The notes under the pieces are model-generated. The model was not told where the DNA came from. It did not search any database and saw only the letters and a program-made list of their open reading frames with translations. A stretch of 6,197 nt of DNA from an uncultured Bifidobacteriaceae bacterium (lineage in GTDB: Bacteria; Actinomycetota; Actinomycetes; Actinomycetales; Bifidobacteriaceae), in assembly GCA_947253155.1 (NCBI GenBank), contig CAMXYK010000029.1, positions 1-6,197 of the forward strand, read 5' to 3'. This document shows positions 1-5,606 of the stretch, piece by piece (within the stretch, counting starts at the first letter, position 1; each line of letters starts with the position of its first letter). Position numbers and translations under genes: made by a program.

Positions 1-45
1 CTTCGCGCGCTACGCTTTAAGCGCTTCGGCAGGTCGTCGCGCACA

Positions 46-105
46 TTTGGAGCGCCACACCACGCCAAACCCTCCAAACGCGAGATGTATTTCCCACATT
101 TGGAG
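46..105. repeat. Three TTTGGAG half-sites in alternating orientation upstream of cysS
   Basis: The heptamer TTTGGAG occurs on the plus strand at 46-52 and 99-105, and as its complement CTCCAAA at 72-78. The two plus-strand copies lie within an 11-bp direct repeat, CACATTTGGAG, at 42-52 and 95-105. The centres of the three sites are 26-27 bp apart. The middle copy can pair with either flanking copy, giving 7-bp stems with loops of about 20 nt. All three lie upstream of the putative cysS transcription start, so if functional they would more likely be DNA-level protein sites than an RNA switch. Function is inferred; chance or remnants of an upstream gene remain possible. Confidence 0.4.
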
Positions 106-147
106 TAATAGACAAATCAACGACAAATCGCAGTATAAAGAAGCATT

Positions 148-153
148 TATAAT
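148..153 (+). promoter_or_regulatory. Consensus -10 box (TATAAT) for cysS, apparently leaderless
   Basis: A perfect TATAAT lies at 148-153, leaving 7 nt before the cysS ATG at 161. With normal -10 to start-site spacing, transcription would begin at about 160-161, on or next to the start codon. No Shine-Dalgarno-like purine run is present just upstream of 161. No good -35 hexamer is found 16-18 bp upstream of the box. An alternative pairing is TAGACA (109-114) with TATAAA (134-139) at a 19-bp spacing, which would give a short leader of about 15 nt, still without a ribosome-binding site. Confidence 0.5.
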
Positions 154-160
154 AGCAATT

Positions 161-1813
161 ATGCTTAATAAGACTTTGAACGAAGAGACTACAAAAGTTA
201 CTAAAGCCGCACAAAACTTGCGCTTGTACAACACTGCCTCGCACGCAACCAACGCTTTTACACCATCGAAACCGGGTTGCGTAGGAATGTACGTATGTGG
301 CGCAACCGTGCAAAGCTCGCCGCATATTGGACACATTCGCGCGGCAATCGCCTTCGATGTGATCCGCCGGTGGATGTTGCGTCTTGGCTACAAAGTTACG
401 TTCGTTAGAAACGTCACCGATATTGACGACAAAATCATGAAAAAAGCTAGTGAAGCAGGCCAAACTTGGTGGGAGCGCGCATACATTTACGAGCGCGAAT
501 TTACTGAAGCCTACAACACTTTAGGCGTTTTGCCGCCAACGGTTGAGCCGCGAGCTACAGGGCATATTACGGATATGGTTGAGCTGATTGAGCGTTTGAT
601 TGAGCGCGGTCACGCTTACGTTATTAAAGACAGCGCCGGAAATCCTACCGGCAACGTTTATTTTGACGTGCCAAGTTGGGAGCATTACGGCGAGCTTACG
701 CACCAAAATCAAAATCGTGATGTAAATAGTTGCGACGAAGCGTCCGCAATTGCGGATGCAAAAGGCCCAAGCGTAGACTCAGCCGGCAACGATATTTACA
801 ATCCAACAGACCCAGCCGACGCTTCCCCAGACAAGCACGATCCTAGAGATTTTGCGCTTTGGAAAGCTCCTTGCGATTTCGATCAGCCGGACGCGCGCTG
901 GAAAACGCCTTTTGGCGAGGGTCGTCCAGGTTGGCATATTGAATGCTCGGCTATGAGCCACCGTTATCTTGGCGACGATTTTGATATTCACGGCGGCGGA
1001 TTGGATTTGCGATTCCCGCATCACGAAAACGAGATGGCACAAACTCGCGCTGCCGGTTGGAAAAGCGCGAATGTGTGGATGCATTCCGCGTGGGTTACAG
1101 CCAAGGGCGAAAAAATGTCCAAATCTTTGGGAAATGGGCTTTCCGTGCCAACAGTTTTGGCGAATAATTCGGCTTGGATTGTGCGATACGCTCTGGGAGC
1201 TGTGCAATATCGCGCAATGCTGGAATGGTCGGATCAAGCTTTAGTAGAAGCAAAAGCTGCTTACGATCGCATTACAAACTTCCTTGAGCGAGCAGGCAGA
1301 TTGCTTGAAACAACGCCAACGCGAGAAGAAGTGCAATCTGTAGACGCAGACTCGCTTCCGGAAGATTTTACGCGCGCAATGAACGACGATATTAACGTTT
1401 CTGGCGCAAACGCAGCAATATTTACAGCAATTCGACAAGGAAATGCACTTCTTGACGATTGCGCGCAAGACTCTTCGCAAGCACAAAGCGAAGGAACGCA
1501 AAAACTGATATATACCGCGGTTTTGCAAGTGCGAGCTATGTTGGACACTCTTGGATTGGATATTTATGACGAACCTTGGGTTTCTGCAAAAGATTCTGCA
1601 GAAGGAGCAAACGGAAGCGAAGGCGGCAAGAATAGCAAGAGCAGCAAGGAGCGCGCAGCTTTGGACGCTTTAATTACTTCGCAACTTCAAGCTAGAGCGG
1701 ATGCTCGAAAAGCGAAGGATTTTGCTACAGCTGATGCGATTCGAGACGCGCTAAATAATGCGGGAGTTGTGATTGAAGATGGAGCTAAAGGATCTTCGTG
1801 GCATTTGCAATAA
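161..1813 (+). CDS. cysS: Cysteinyl-tRNA synthetase (CysRS)
   Basis: Class I aminoacyl-tRNA synthetase that attaches cysteine to tRNA-Cys in the cytoplasm; 550 aa against about 460 in E. coli. Seen in the sequence: the HIGH motif at residues 55-58, the NVTDIDDKI block at 84-92, and KMSKS at 318-322. The four expected zinc ligands are present as Cys46, Cys262, His287 and Glu291, with the same 25-residue Cys-His and 4-residue His-Glu spacing as E. coli Cys209/His234/Glu238. The extra length comes from a hydrophilic insertion at about 183-226 before the DPRDFALWK block, a Ser/Gly/Lys-rich linker at about 475-497, and an N-terminal extension of about 18 residues before LRLYNT. The ATG at 161 is chosen because a TATAAT box sits just upstream. 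The frame stays open further upstream, to a TTG at 47, but that stretch has no CysRS-like sequence. There is no ribosome-binding site, which fits leaderless translation. ffh follows after 55 nt. Confidence 0.97.
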   Translation: MLNKTLNEETTKVTKAAQNLRLYNTASHATNAFTPSKPGCVGMYVCGATVQSSPHIGHIRAAIAFDVIRRWMLRLGYKVTFVRNVTDIDDKIMKKASEAGQTWWERAYIYEREFTEAYNTLGVLPPTVEPRATGHITDMVELIERLIERGHAYVIKDSAGNPTGNVYFDVPSWEHYGELTHQNQNRDVNSCDEASAIADAKGPSVDSAGNDIYNPTDPADASPDKHDPRDFALWKAPCDFDQPDARWKTPFGEGRPGWHIECSAMSHRYLGDDFDIHGGGLDLRFPHHENEMAQTRAAGWKSANVWMHSAWVTAKGEKMSKSLGNGLSVPTVLANNSAWIVRYALGAVQYRAMLEWSDQALVEAKAAYDRITNFLERAGRLLETTPTREEVQSVDADSLPEDFTRAMNDDINVSGANAAIFTAIRQGNALLDDCAQDSSQAQSEGTQKLIYTAVLQVRAMLDTLGLDIYDEPWVSAKDSAEGANGSEGGKNSKSSKERAALDALITSQLQARADARKAKDFATADAIRDALNNAGVVIEDGAKGSSWHLQ

Positions 1814-1853
1814 GAAAGCAACCACACAATCACGCAACGTTAGTAACAGCAGG

Positions 1854-1859
1854 TAGAAT
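1854..1859 (+). promoter_or_regulatory. Possible -10 box (TAGAAT) upstream of ffh
   Basis: The 55-nt gap between cysS and ffh holds TAGAAT 9 nt before the ffh ATG, a geometry close to that seen at cysS. No convincing -35 hexamer accompanies it. AGGTAG (1851-1856) is a weak Shine-Dalgarno alternative, 12 nt from the ATG, overlapping the same bases. No hairpin terminator is seen in the gap, so read-through from cysS is equally possible. Confidence 0.25.
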
Positions 1860-1868
1860 GGAAACATT

Positions 1869-3548
1869 ATGGCAGCATTTAGTTCATTAACAGACCGCCT
1901 TTCCAATGCTTTCAAGCATTTGCGCAGTAAAGGCAAGCTTTCAGAATCGGATATTGACGGCACGATTCGCGAGATTCGTCGCGCTCTTCTCGACGCAGAC
2001 GTGGCGCTGGAAGTTGTGCGCTCATTCACAGCTAAAATTCGCGAGCGCGCGCTTGGTGAGGAAGTCTCCAGAGCGCTTAATCCAGCTCAGCAAGTTGTGA
2101 AAATTGTGAACGACGAGTTGACTCAGGTGCTTGGAGCCGGAGTTGATAGGCCGCTTAATTTTGCGAAGTATCCACCTACTGTGATTATGCTTGCTGGCTT
2201 GCAAGGCGCTGGTAAAACTACGCTTGCCGGAAAGCTCGGCTACTGGCTTAAAGATTCCGGCCACACTCCTTTGCTCGTGGCTGCGGATTTGCAACGTCCA
2301 AACGCTGTTACGCAGCTGCAAGTTGTGGGCGAACGCGCTGGAGTTCCTGTTTTTGCGCCGGAAAAAGGCGTGCAAAATGGCGGAAGCGCAATCTCTTTGC
2401 CATGGTTTACTAAAGGCGACCCGGTTAAAGTTGCGCGCGATTCTATTAATTATGCGCGCGAAAAAATGTACGACACGGTGATTATTGATACCGCCGGCCG
2501 CTTGGGTGTGGATGAGGATTTGATGAAGCAGGCGCGAAATATTCGCGATGCTGTGAATCCTCAAGAAGTGCTGTTTGTTATTGACGCAATGATTGGCCAG
2601 GATGCTGTACGCACAGCTCAGGCTTTTAACGACGGCGTGAATTTTACGGGCGTTGTGCTTTCTAAGCTTGATGGCGACGCGCGAGGCGGTGCTGCACTTT
2701 CTGTTGCAAGCGTTACCGGAAAGCCGATTTTGTTTGCCTCTACAGGCGAAGGTTTGAAGGATTTTGAGATTTTCCATCCGGATCGAATGGCGTCCAGAAT
2801 CCTCGATATGGGCGATATTTTAACGCTTATTGAGCATGCACAGAAGCAATTTGATGAGGAAGAGTCGCGTAAAGCTGCCGAAAAGATTGCTGAAGGAAGC
2901 TTTGGTTTAGACGACTTTTTGGATCAGCTTCAGCAGGTTCGTAAGCTTGGATCGATGAAGAAGCTTTTGGGCATGATGCCAGGAATGGCCGCTCACCGCC
3001 AGGAGCTTGAGCAGTTTGACGATAAGGAAATTGACCGCACGGAGGCGATTATTCGCTCCATGACTCCGGCTGAGCGCAGGGACACGAAGATTATTGATGG
3101 CTCGCGTCGCGCGCGCATTGCGGCCGGCTCTGGCGTAAGCGTTTCGCAAGTTAACGCGCTTTTGCAACGTTTTGAGCAAGCTGCGAAGATGATGAAGCGC
3201 ATGAGCGGCGGCGCTGGAATGCCTGGAATGGGCGGTATGCCTGGATTTGGCGGCCCTGGCGGAAAGTCGAAGCGCAAGGATAAGAAGTCGAAGAAGAAGG
3301 GCGGAAAGTCCGGAAATCCAATGCGCCGCGAAGCTGAGGAGCGCGCGCTACGCGAAAGGCTTTCGGGAGAATCTTCCGGAAGCGGCAGCAACGACGGCGC
3401 TGGCTCTGCTTTCGCAAAACCGCAGCAGCCGAATATGCAGAATCTTCCTGAAGGTCTTAAAGAGCTTATGAATTCGGAAGACGCAAATCAAGATAATCAG
3501 CTTCCACCTAACTTCGGCGGCGGATTAGCCGGATTATTCGGAAGATAA
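1869..3548 (+). CDS. ffh: Signal recognition particle protein Ffh (SRP54 GTPase)
   Basis: GTPase that, with 4.5S/SRP RNA, binds signal sequences of nascent proteins and docks with FtsY at the membrane; 559 aa against about 450 in E. coli. Domain order is intact. An N-terminal helical bundle spans about 1-100. The G domain has the P-loop GLQGAGKTT at 110-118, DLQRPNA at 140-146, DTAGR at 207-211 and SKLDGD at 265-270 (Ser where Thr is common). The methionine-rich M domain has GSMKKLLGMMPGM at 361-373, and the SRP-RNA-binding segment with DGSRRARIAAGSG is at 410-422. About 165-186 is a longer loop than in E. coli, containing a Gly/Ser-rich stretch. From about 446 there is a Gly/Met-rich stretch, a strongly basic Lys block at 466-482 and a Ser/Gly/Asn-rich tail ending GGLAGLFGR. 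The ATG at 1869 gives the normal family N-terminus; its ribosome-binding site is weak. The EEP gene follows in the same frame 15 nt after the stop. Confidence 0.98.
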   Translation: MAAFSSLTDRLSNAFKHLRSKGKLSESDIDGTIREIRRALLDADVALEVVRSFTAKIRERALGEEVSRALNPAQQVVKIVNDELTQVLGAGVDRPLNFAKYPPTVIMLAGLQGAGKTTLAGKLGYWLKDSGHTPLLVAADLQRPNAVTQLQVVGERAGVPVFAPEKGVQNGGSAISLPWFTKGDPVKVARDSINYAREKMYDTVIIDTAGRLGVDEDLMKQARNIRDAVNPQEVLFVIDAMIGQDAVRTAQAFNDGVNFTGVVLSKLDGDARGGAALSVASVTGKPILFASTGEGLKDFEIFHPDRMASRILDMGDILTLIEHAQKQFDEEESRKAAEKIAEGSFGLDDFLDQLQQVRKLGSMKKLLGMMPGMAAHRQELEQFDDKEIDRTEAIIRSMTPAERRDTKIIDGSRRARIAAGSGVSVSQVNALLQRFEQAAKMMKRMSGGAGMPGMGGMPGFGGPGGKSKRKDKKSKKKGGKSGNPMRREAEERALRERLSGESSGSGSNDGAGSAFAKPQQPNMQNLPEGLKELMNSEDANQDNQLPPNFGGGLAGLFGR

Positions 3549-3569
3549 GCGATTATTCGGAAGATGAGT
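3532..3569 (+). repeat. 19-bp tandem duplication over the ffh stop and EEP start codons
   Basis: The unit at 3532-3550 is repeated at 3551-3569 with 17 of 19 bases identical; the first 15 bases, GATTATTCGGAAGAT, are exact. Copy 1 encodes the last residues of Ffh and its TAA (3546-3548). In copy 2 the corresponding bases read GATGAG and contain the ATG (3564-3566) of the next gene. Because 19 is not a multiple of three, the copies are read in different registers, which turns the end of one gene into the start of the next. Confidence 0.85.
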
Positions 3570-4721
3570 TTTCTATTAGCGATTCTGTGGGTTATATTTG
3601 CGGCGCTTCTTTGCTGGCAGTTGCTTCGGTGGCTGCCAGCTGGCGCGGATAAATATAACCCACTTCCGTATATTATTGCGCTTCTGCCGATTGCAACTTA
3701 TGTTGTAGGAGCGCTGCTTTTCTTCAGTATTTTAGCTACAGAATGGCAAGTGCTGTACGCATCTAAAAATCCTCAATCGTATAATTTCGCTAAATCTTAC
3801 GCATATTTATGCATTGCTTATGCGGTACTATTTTTGATTTCGCTTAAGTCATATGCGCCGTATTGGTTTGGGAGGTTTAAGAGCGCACGGAAACAAACGC
3901 CGGAAAAAATACGCGTAATGACGCTTAATTGCAGATACGGAAAAGCGAGCGCCGCTCAAATAATCGAAACCGCGAAAAAATACGCCGTAAATACGTTACT
4001 TTTACAAGAATTAAGCGAATCTTTAGTAAAAAATCTTGAAAAACTCGGTATTTACGAAATTTTTCCGACTTCTTGCGTAGGTGCTCAAAGCGAGCATAAT
4101 AACGGCGGATTTAACGCGATTTTTACTAAATATTCCGCTATTTCGACTTGCAATAATTCCGTAAAAATTGAGGCAGCAAGTGTGCCTAGCATTACTACGC
4201 GATTAGATTTTGACAAGTTAGATTTGGACGCGCCAGCAAACGTTTTCGTAAAATTTGCTTCCGCGCATCCAAAGTCACCTATGCGAGGTTGCAAAGCTTG
4301 GAGCGAAGGAATTCGCGCACTTGCGAATCTTATAGAAACTGCCGAAACTCACGCAACTGCAGAAACTTACGAATGTGCCGAAACTTACGAAAGTGCAGAA
4401 AATCCTAAATCTTCCAATTTAGCAACTCTTACAATTCTTACGGGAGATTTGAACTCCACAATCGACCACCCTAGCTTTAGAACTCTTATAAAAGCCGGAT
4501 TCACAGACTGCGCAATTTCGCTTTGTAAACGACTTCGCACATGGCCTACGTGGCTTAAGTGGCCGAATCTTACGCTAGATCACGTGCTATTTTGCGCAAA
4601 AAACTTACGCGCTAAAGCCGTGTGGCATAAAAATGTAACGATTGACGGCACAGATCATCTTGCGTATATAGCCGAAATCGCGCTGTATCCAATACATTCA
4701 CCAATACATTCAATAGACTAA
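3564..4721 (+). CDS. Membrane-anchored endonuclease/exonuclease/phosphatase (EEP) family protein
   Basis: 385 aa. The N-terminus carries three hydrophobic segments at about 3-24, 34-57 and 79-94, so the protein is predicted to be membrane-anchored. From about 117 there is an EEP (DNase I/exonuclease III/sphingomyelinase-like) domain. The family's metal and catalytic residues appear in order: Asn122 in TLNCR, Glu149 in LLQELSE, His235 in SAHP, Asp295 and Asn297 in GDLNS, Asp339-His340 in LDHV, and Asp364-His365 in TDH. The active site therefore looks complete. The family cleaves phosphodiester or phosphomonoester bonds; whether the substrate here is nucleic acid, lipid or another phosphate ester cannot be told. 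A repeat-encoded linker (about 260-279) lies between His235 and the GDLN motif. Sampled lines are about 40% GC, below ffh (about 52%). GGAAG directly abuts the ATG, too close for a normal ribosome-binding site, so reinitiation after ffh is likely. An in-frame TAA (3546-3548) blocks upstream extension. Confidence 0.88.
   Translation: MSFLLAILWVIFAALLCWQLLRWLPAGADKYNPLPYIIALLPIATYVVGALLFFSILATEWQVLYASKNPQSYNFAKSYAYLCIAYAVLFLISLKSYAPYWFGRFKSARKQTPEKIRVMTLNCRYGKASAAQIIETAKKYAVNTLLLQELSESLVKNLEKLGIYEIFPTSCVGAQSEHNNGGFNAIFTKYSAISTCNNSVKIEAASVPSITTRLDFDKLDLDAPANVFVKFASAHPKSPMRGCKAWSEGIRALANLIETAETHATAETYECAETYESAENPKSSNLATLTILTGDLNSTIDHPSFRTLIKAGFTDCAISLCKRLRTWPTWLKWPNLTLDHVLFCAKNLRAKAVWHKNVTIDGTDHLAYIAEIALYPIHSPIHSID
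4341..4400 (+). repeat. 18-bp in-frame tandem repeat in the EEP gene
   Basis: Three imperfect 18-bp units occupy 4341-4358, 4359-4376 and 4377-4394, followed by the start of a fourth. They encode AETHAT, AETYEC, AETYES and then AEN. Units 2 and 3 are nearly identical, differing at the third base of the first codon and in the last codon. Being a multiple of three, copy-number changes would alter linker length without breaking the frame. The repeat sits between the His235 and GDLN motifs, probably in a surface loop. Confidence 0.85.
4689..4712 (+). repeat. 12-bp perfect tandem duplication at the EEP 3' end
   Basis: CCAATACATTCA occurs twice back to back, at 4689-4700 and 4701-4712, encoding the repeated Pro-Ile-His-Ser of the C-terminus just before the stop at 4719-4721. 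It lies past the conserved domain and likely has little effect on function. Exact identity suggests a recent slippage event. Confidence 0.85.
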
Positions 4722-4761
4722 AAGTCCAAATTCAATAACCTAAAACGTCCAAGCAAACAGG

Positions 4762-4767
4762 CATAAT
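4762..4767 (+). promoter_or_regulatory. Possible -10 box (CATAAT) of the rpsP operon
   Basis: CATAAT is one mismatch from the consensus and lies in the spacer between the EEP gene and rpsP. It would start transcription near 4774 and leave a leader of roughly 115 nt before rpsP. No strong -35 hexamer is seen at 16-18 bp. A separate promoter is plausible because the spacer (168 nt) is the longest gap between genes here and ribosomal protein operons usually have their own promoter. No terminator hairpin for the upstream gene was found, so read-through is also possible. Confidence 0.35.
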
Positions 4768-4818
4768 AGGTAAGTTATTCGTGTGACTCGGCGCCCTCTT
4801 CCCGACCACGCGAGGAAC

Positions 4819-4872
4819 ATGTGGAAGCTCGTAAGGAGTGCCCCACACCCGGACGAAATTCCACGACTCTAG
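4819..4872 (+). CDS. Possible 17-codon upstream ORF in the rpsP leader
   Basis: An ATG at 4819 opens a frame encoding MWKLVRSAPHPDEIPRL and ends at TAG 4870-4872, 4 nt before the rpsP Shine-Dalgarno at 4877-4882. GAGGA at 4812-4816 is a possible but close ribosome-binding site, 2 nt from the ATG. It is out of frame with rpsP. Its translation would disrupt the hairpin at 4820-4847 and bring ribosomes to the rpsP start. The peptide resembles nothing I recognise and such a short ORF may well be chance. Confidence 0.2.
   Translation: MWKLVRSAPHPDEIPRL
4820..4847 (+). promoter_or_regulatory. Candidate hairpin in the rpsP leader holding a second AAGGAG
   Basis: TGTGG (4820-4824) can pair with CCACA (4843-4847). 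Inside, GCTC (4827-4830) can pair with GAGT (4836-4839), closing a 5-nt loop. The upper stem and loop contain AAGGAG (4833-4838), identical to the true rpsP Shine-Dalgarno at 4877-4882 but without a start codon at suitable distance. A competing fold pairs GTGGAA (4821-4826) with TTCCAC (4859-4864), plus CGT (4830-4832) with ACG (4853-4855). These pairings were found by eye; no folding energy was computed. A regulatory role is inference. Confidence 0.3.
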
Positions 4873-4876
4873 TTAC

Positions 4877-4882
4877 AAGGAG
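4877..4882 (+). promoter_or_regulatory. Strong Shine-Dalgarno that fixes the rpsP TTG start
   Basis: AAGGAG lies 7 nt upstream of TTG 4890-4892, which is followed by the codons for the universal S16 N-terminus ATKIRLKR. This is the only strong, well-placed ribosome-binding site in the window and it decides against the GTG at 4821. Confidence 0.85.
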
Positions 4883-4889
4883 AGCCATT

Positions 4890-5369
4890 TTGGCAACTAA
4901 GATTCGTCTTAAGCGACTCGGCAAGAAGTTCTATGCCTTCTATCGTGTAGTTATTTCCGACGCTCGCAACAAGCGCAACGGTCAGTCCATCGAAGAGATT
5001 GGCGTTTACGATCCAAACAAGCAGCCATCCATGATTCAGATTGATTCTGAGCGCGCACAGTACTGGCTTGGCGTTGGCGCACAGCCAACCGAACCAGTGT
5101 TGAAGCTTTTGAAGATCACTGGCGACTGGCAGAAGTTCAAGGGTCTTGACGGTGCTGAAGGCACTTTGAAGACTTCCGAGGCTGGTCCAGATGCACAGGC
5201 TCGCATTGAAGCTGTTGAAGCTGAAGCTCAGAAGTTGAAGGCTGCAAAGTCCGAAGCTGCCGCAAAGGCACAGGCTGCAGCTGAAGCCGCCGCAAACGAA
5301 GCTGAAGAAGCTCCAGCCGAAGCCGAAGCACCAGCAGAAGCTGCTGAAGCCGAGGAAAAGGCTGAGTAA
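4890..5369 (+). CDS. rpsP: 30S ribosomal protein S16 (bS16) with Ala/Glu-rich C-terminal extension
   Basis: Small-subunit ribosomal protein that binds 16S rRNA and helps 30S assembly. The product is 159 aa, about twice the E. coli length of 82. The S16 core spans residues 1-84: ATKIRLKRLGKKFYAFYRVV, then SDAR, IEEIGVYDP, the DSERAQYWLGVGAQPTEPV segment and a core end near GDWQKFKG. From about 97 the chain is a highly charged Ala/Glu/Lys-rich segment, probably helical and then increasingly acidic, ending EEKAE. Long acidic tails on S16 are, as I recall, common in actinobacteria. The start is a TTG with AAGGAG 7 nt upstream. The frame stays open back to a GTG at 4821, but those 23 codons do not resemble S16. 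khpA begins 2 nt after the stop. Confidence 0.96.
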   Translation: MATKIRLKRLGKKFYAFYRVVISDARNKRNGQSIEEIGVYDPNKQPSMIQIDSERAQYWLGVGAQPTEPVLKLLKITGDWQKFKGLDGAEGTLKTSEAGPDAQARIEAVEAEAQKLKAAKSEAAAKAQAAAEAAANEAEEAPAEAEAPAEAAEAEEKAE

Positions 5370-5371
5370 TT

Positions 5372-5605
5372 ATGCTGGCTCAAGCTGTGGAACATCTCAT
5401 TAAAAACATCGTGGATTTTCCAGATGACGTGTCGGTACGTTCTCACGAAAACGCTCGCGGCGAACTTTTGCGCGTGCGAGTGAATCCTGAAGATATCGGT
5501 CGCGTTATTGGACGTGGCGGTCGTACTGCTAATGCTATTCGCATTGTTGTGCAAGCTTTAAGCGATCACAATGTGCGAGTTGACATTATGGACGTACGTA
5601 AGTGA
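5372..5605 (+). CDS. khpA: KH-domain RNA-binding protein KhpA (YlqC family)
   Basis: 77 aa, the usual size for this single-domain family. The KH signature is visible: VIGRGGRTANAIR, with the GxxG loop as GRGG at residues 47-50. The N-terminus (LAQAVEHLIKNIVDFPDDV) is also typical of the family. KhpA proteins bind RNA and in Gram-positive bacteria such as pneumococcus work with KhpB (Jag); the exact role in actinobacteria is not shown by this sequence. The ATG lies 2 nt after the rpsP stop and lacks a strong Shine-Dalgarno, so translational coupling with rpsP is likely. rimM starts 1 nt after its TGA, and the rpsP-khpA-rimM order is widely conserved. Confidence 0.94.
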   Translation: MLAQAVEHLIKNIVDFPDDVSVRSHENARGELLRVRVNPEDIGRVIGRGGRTANAIRIVVQALSDHNVRVDIMDVRK

Positions 5606-5606
5606 G

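Noticed and set aside
13..23. Palindrome CGCTTTAAGCG
   Set aside because: Loop of one base and no T-run after it, so neither a terminator nor a stable RNA hairpin.
1..108. An open plus-strand frame from the window edge to TAA 106-108, possibly the end of an upstream gene
   Set aside because: Only about 35 Arg/Lys-rich residues with no recognisable family; too short to call without sequence to the left.
47..160. Upstream extension of the cysS frame to a TTG at 47, adding 38 residues
   Set aside because: The added residues do not resemble CysRS, no Shine-Dalgarno precedes the TTG, and a consensus -10 box falls inside the extension.
2022..2777. Long open frame on the minus strand inside ffh (251 codons)
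   Set aside because: Antisense to a strongly conserved GTPase gene; the translation has no recognisable motif and the openness follows from ffh codon usage.
4722..4760. Possible terminator after the EEP gene
   Set aside because: The stretch is AT-rich with two GTCCAA direct copies but no stem followed by a T-run.
4821..4889. Alternative rpsP start at GTG 4821
   Set aside because: The 23 added residues are unlike S16, and the TTG at 4890 has an ideal AAGGAG and begins exactly at the conserved N-terminus.
5161..5366. Repetitive GCTGAAG-like DNA in the rpsP 3' half
   Set aside because: Explained by the Ala/Glu-rich protein tail using a few favoured codons; no regular repeat unit.
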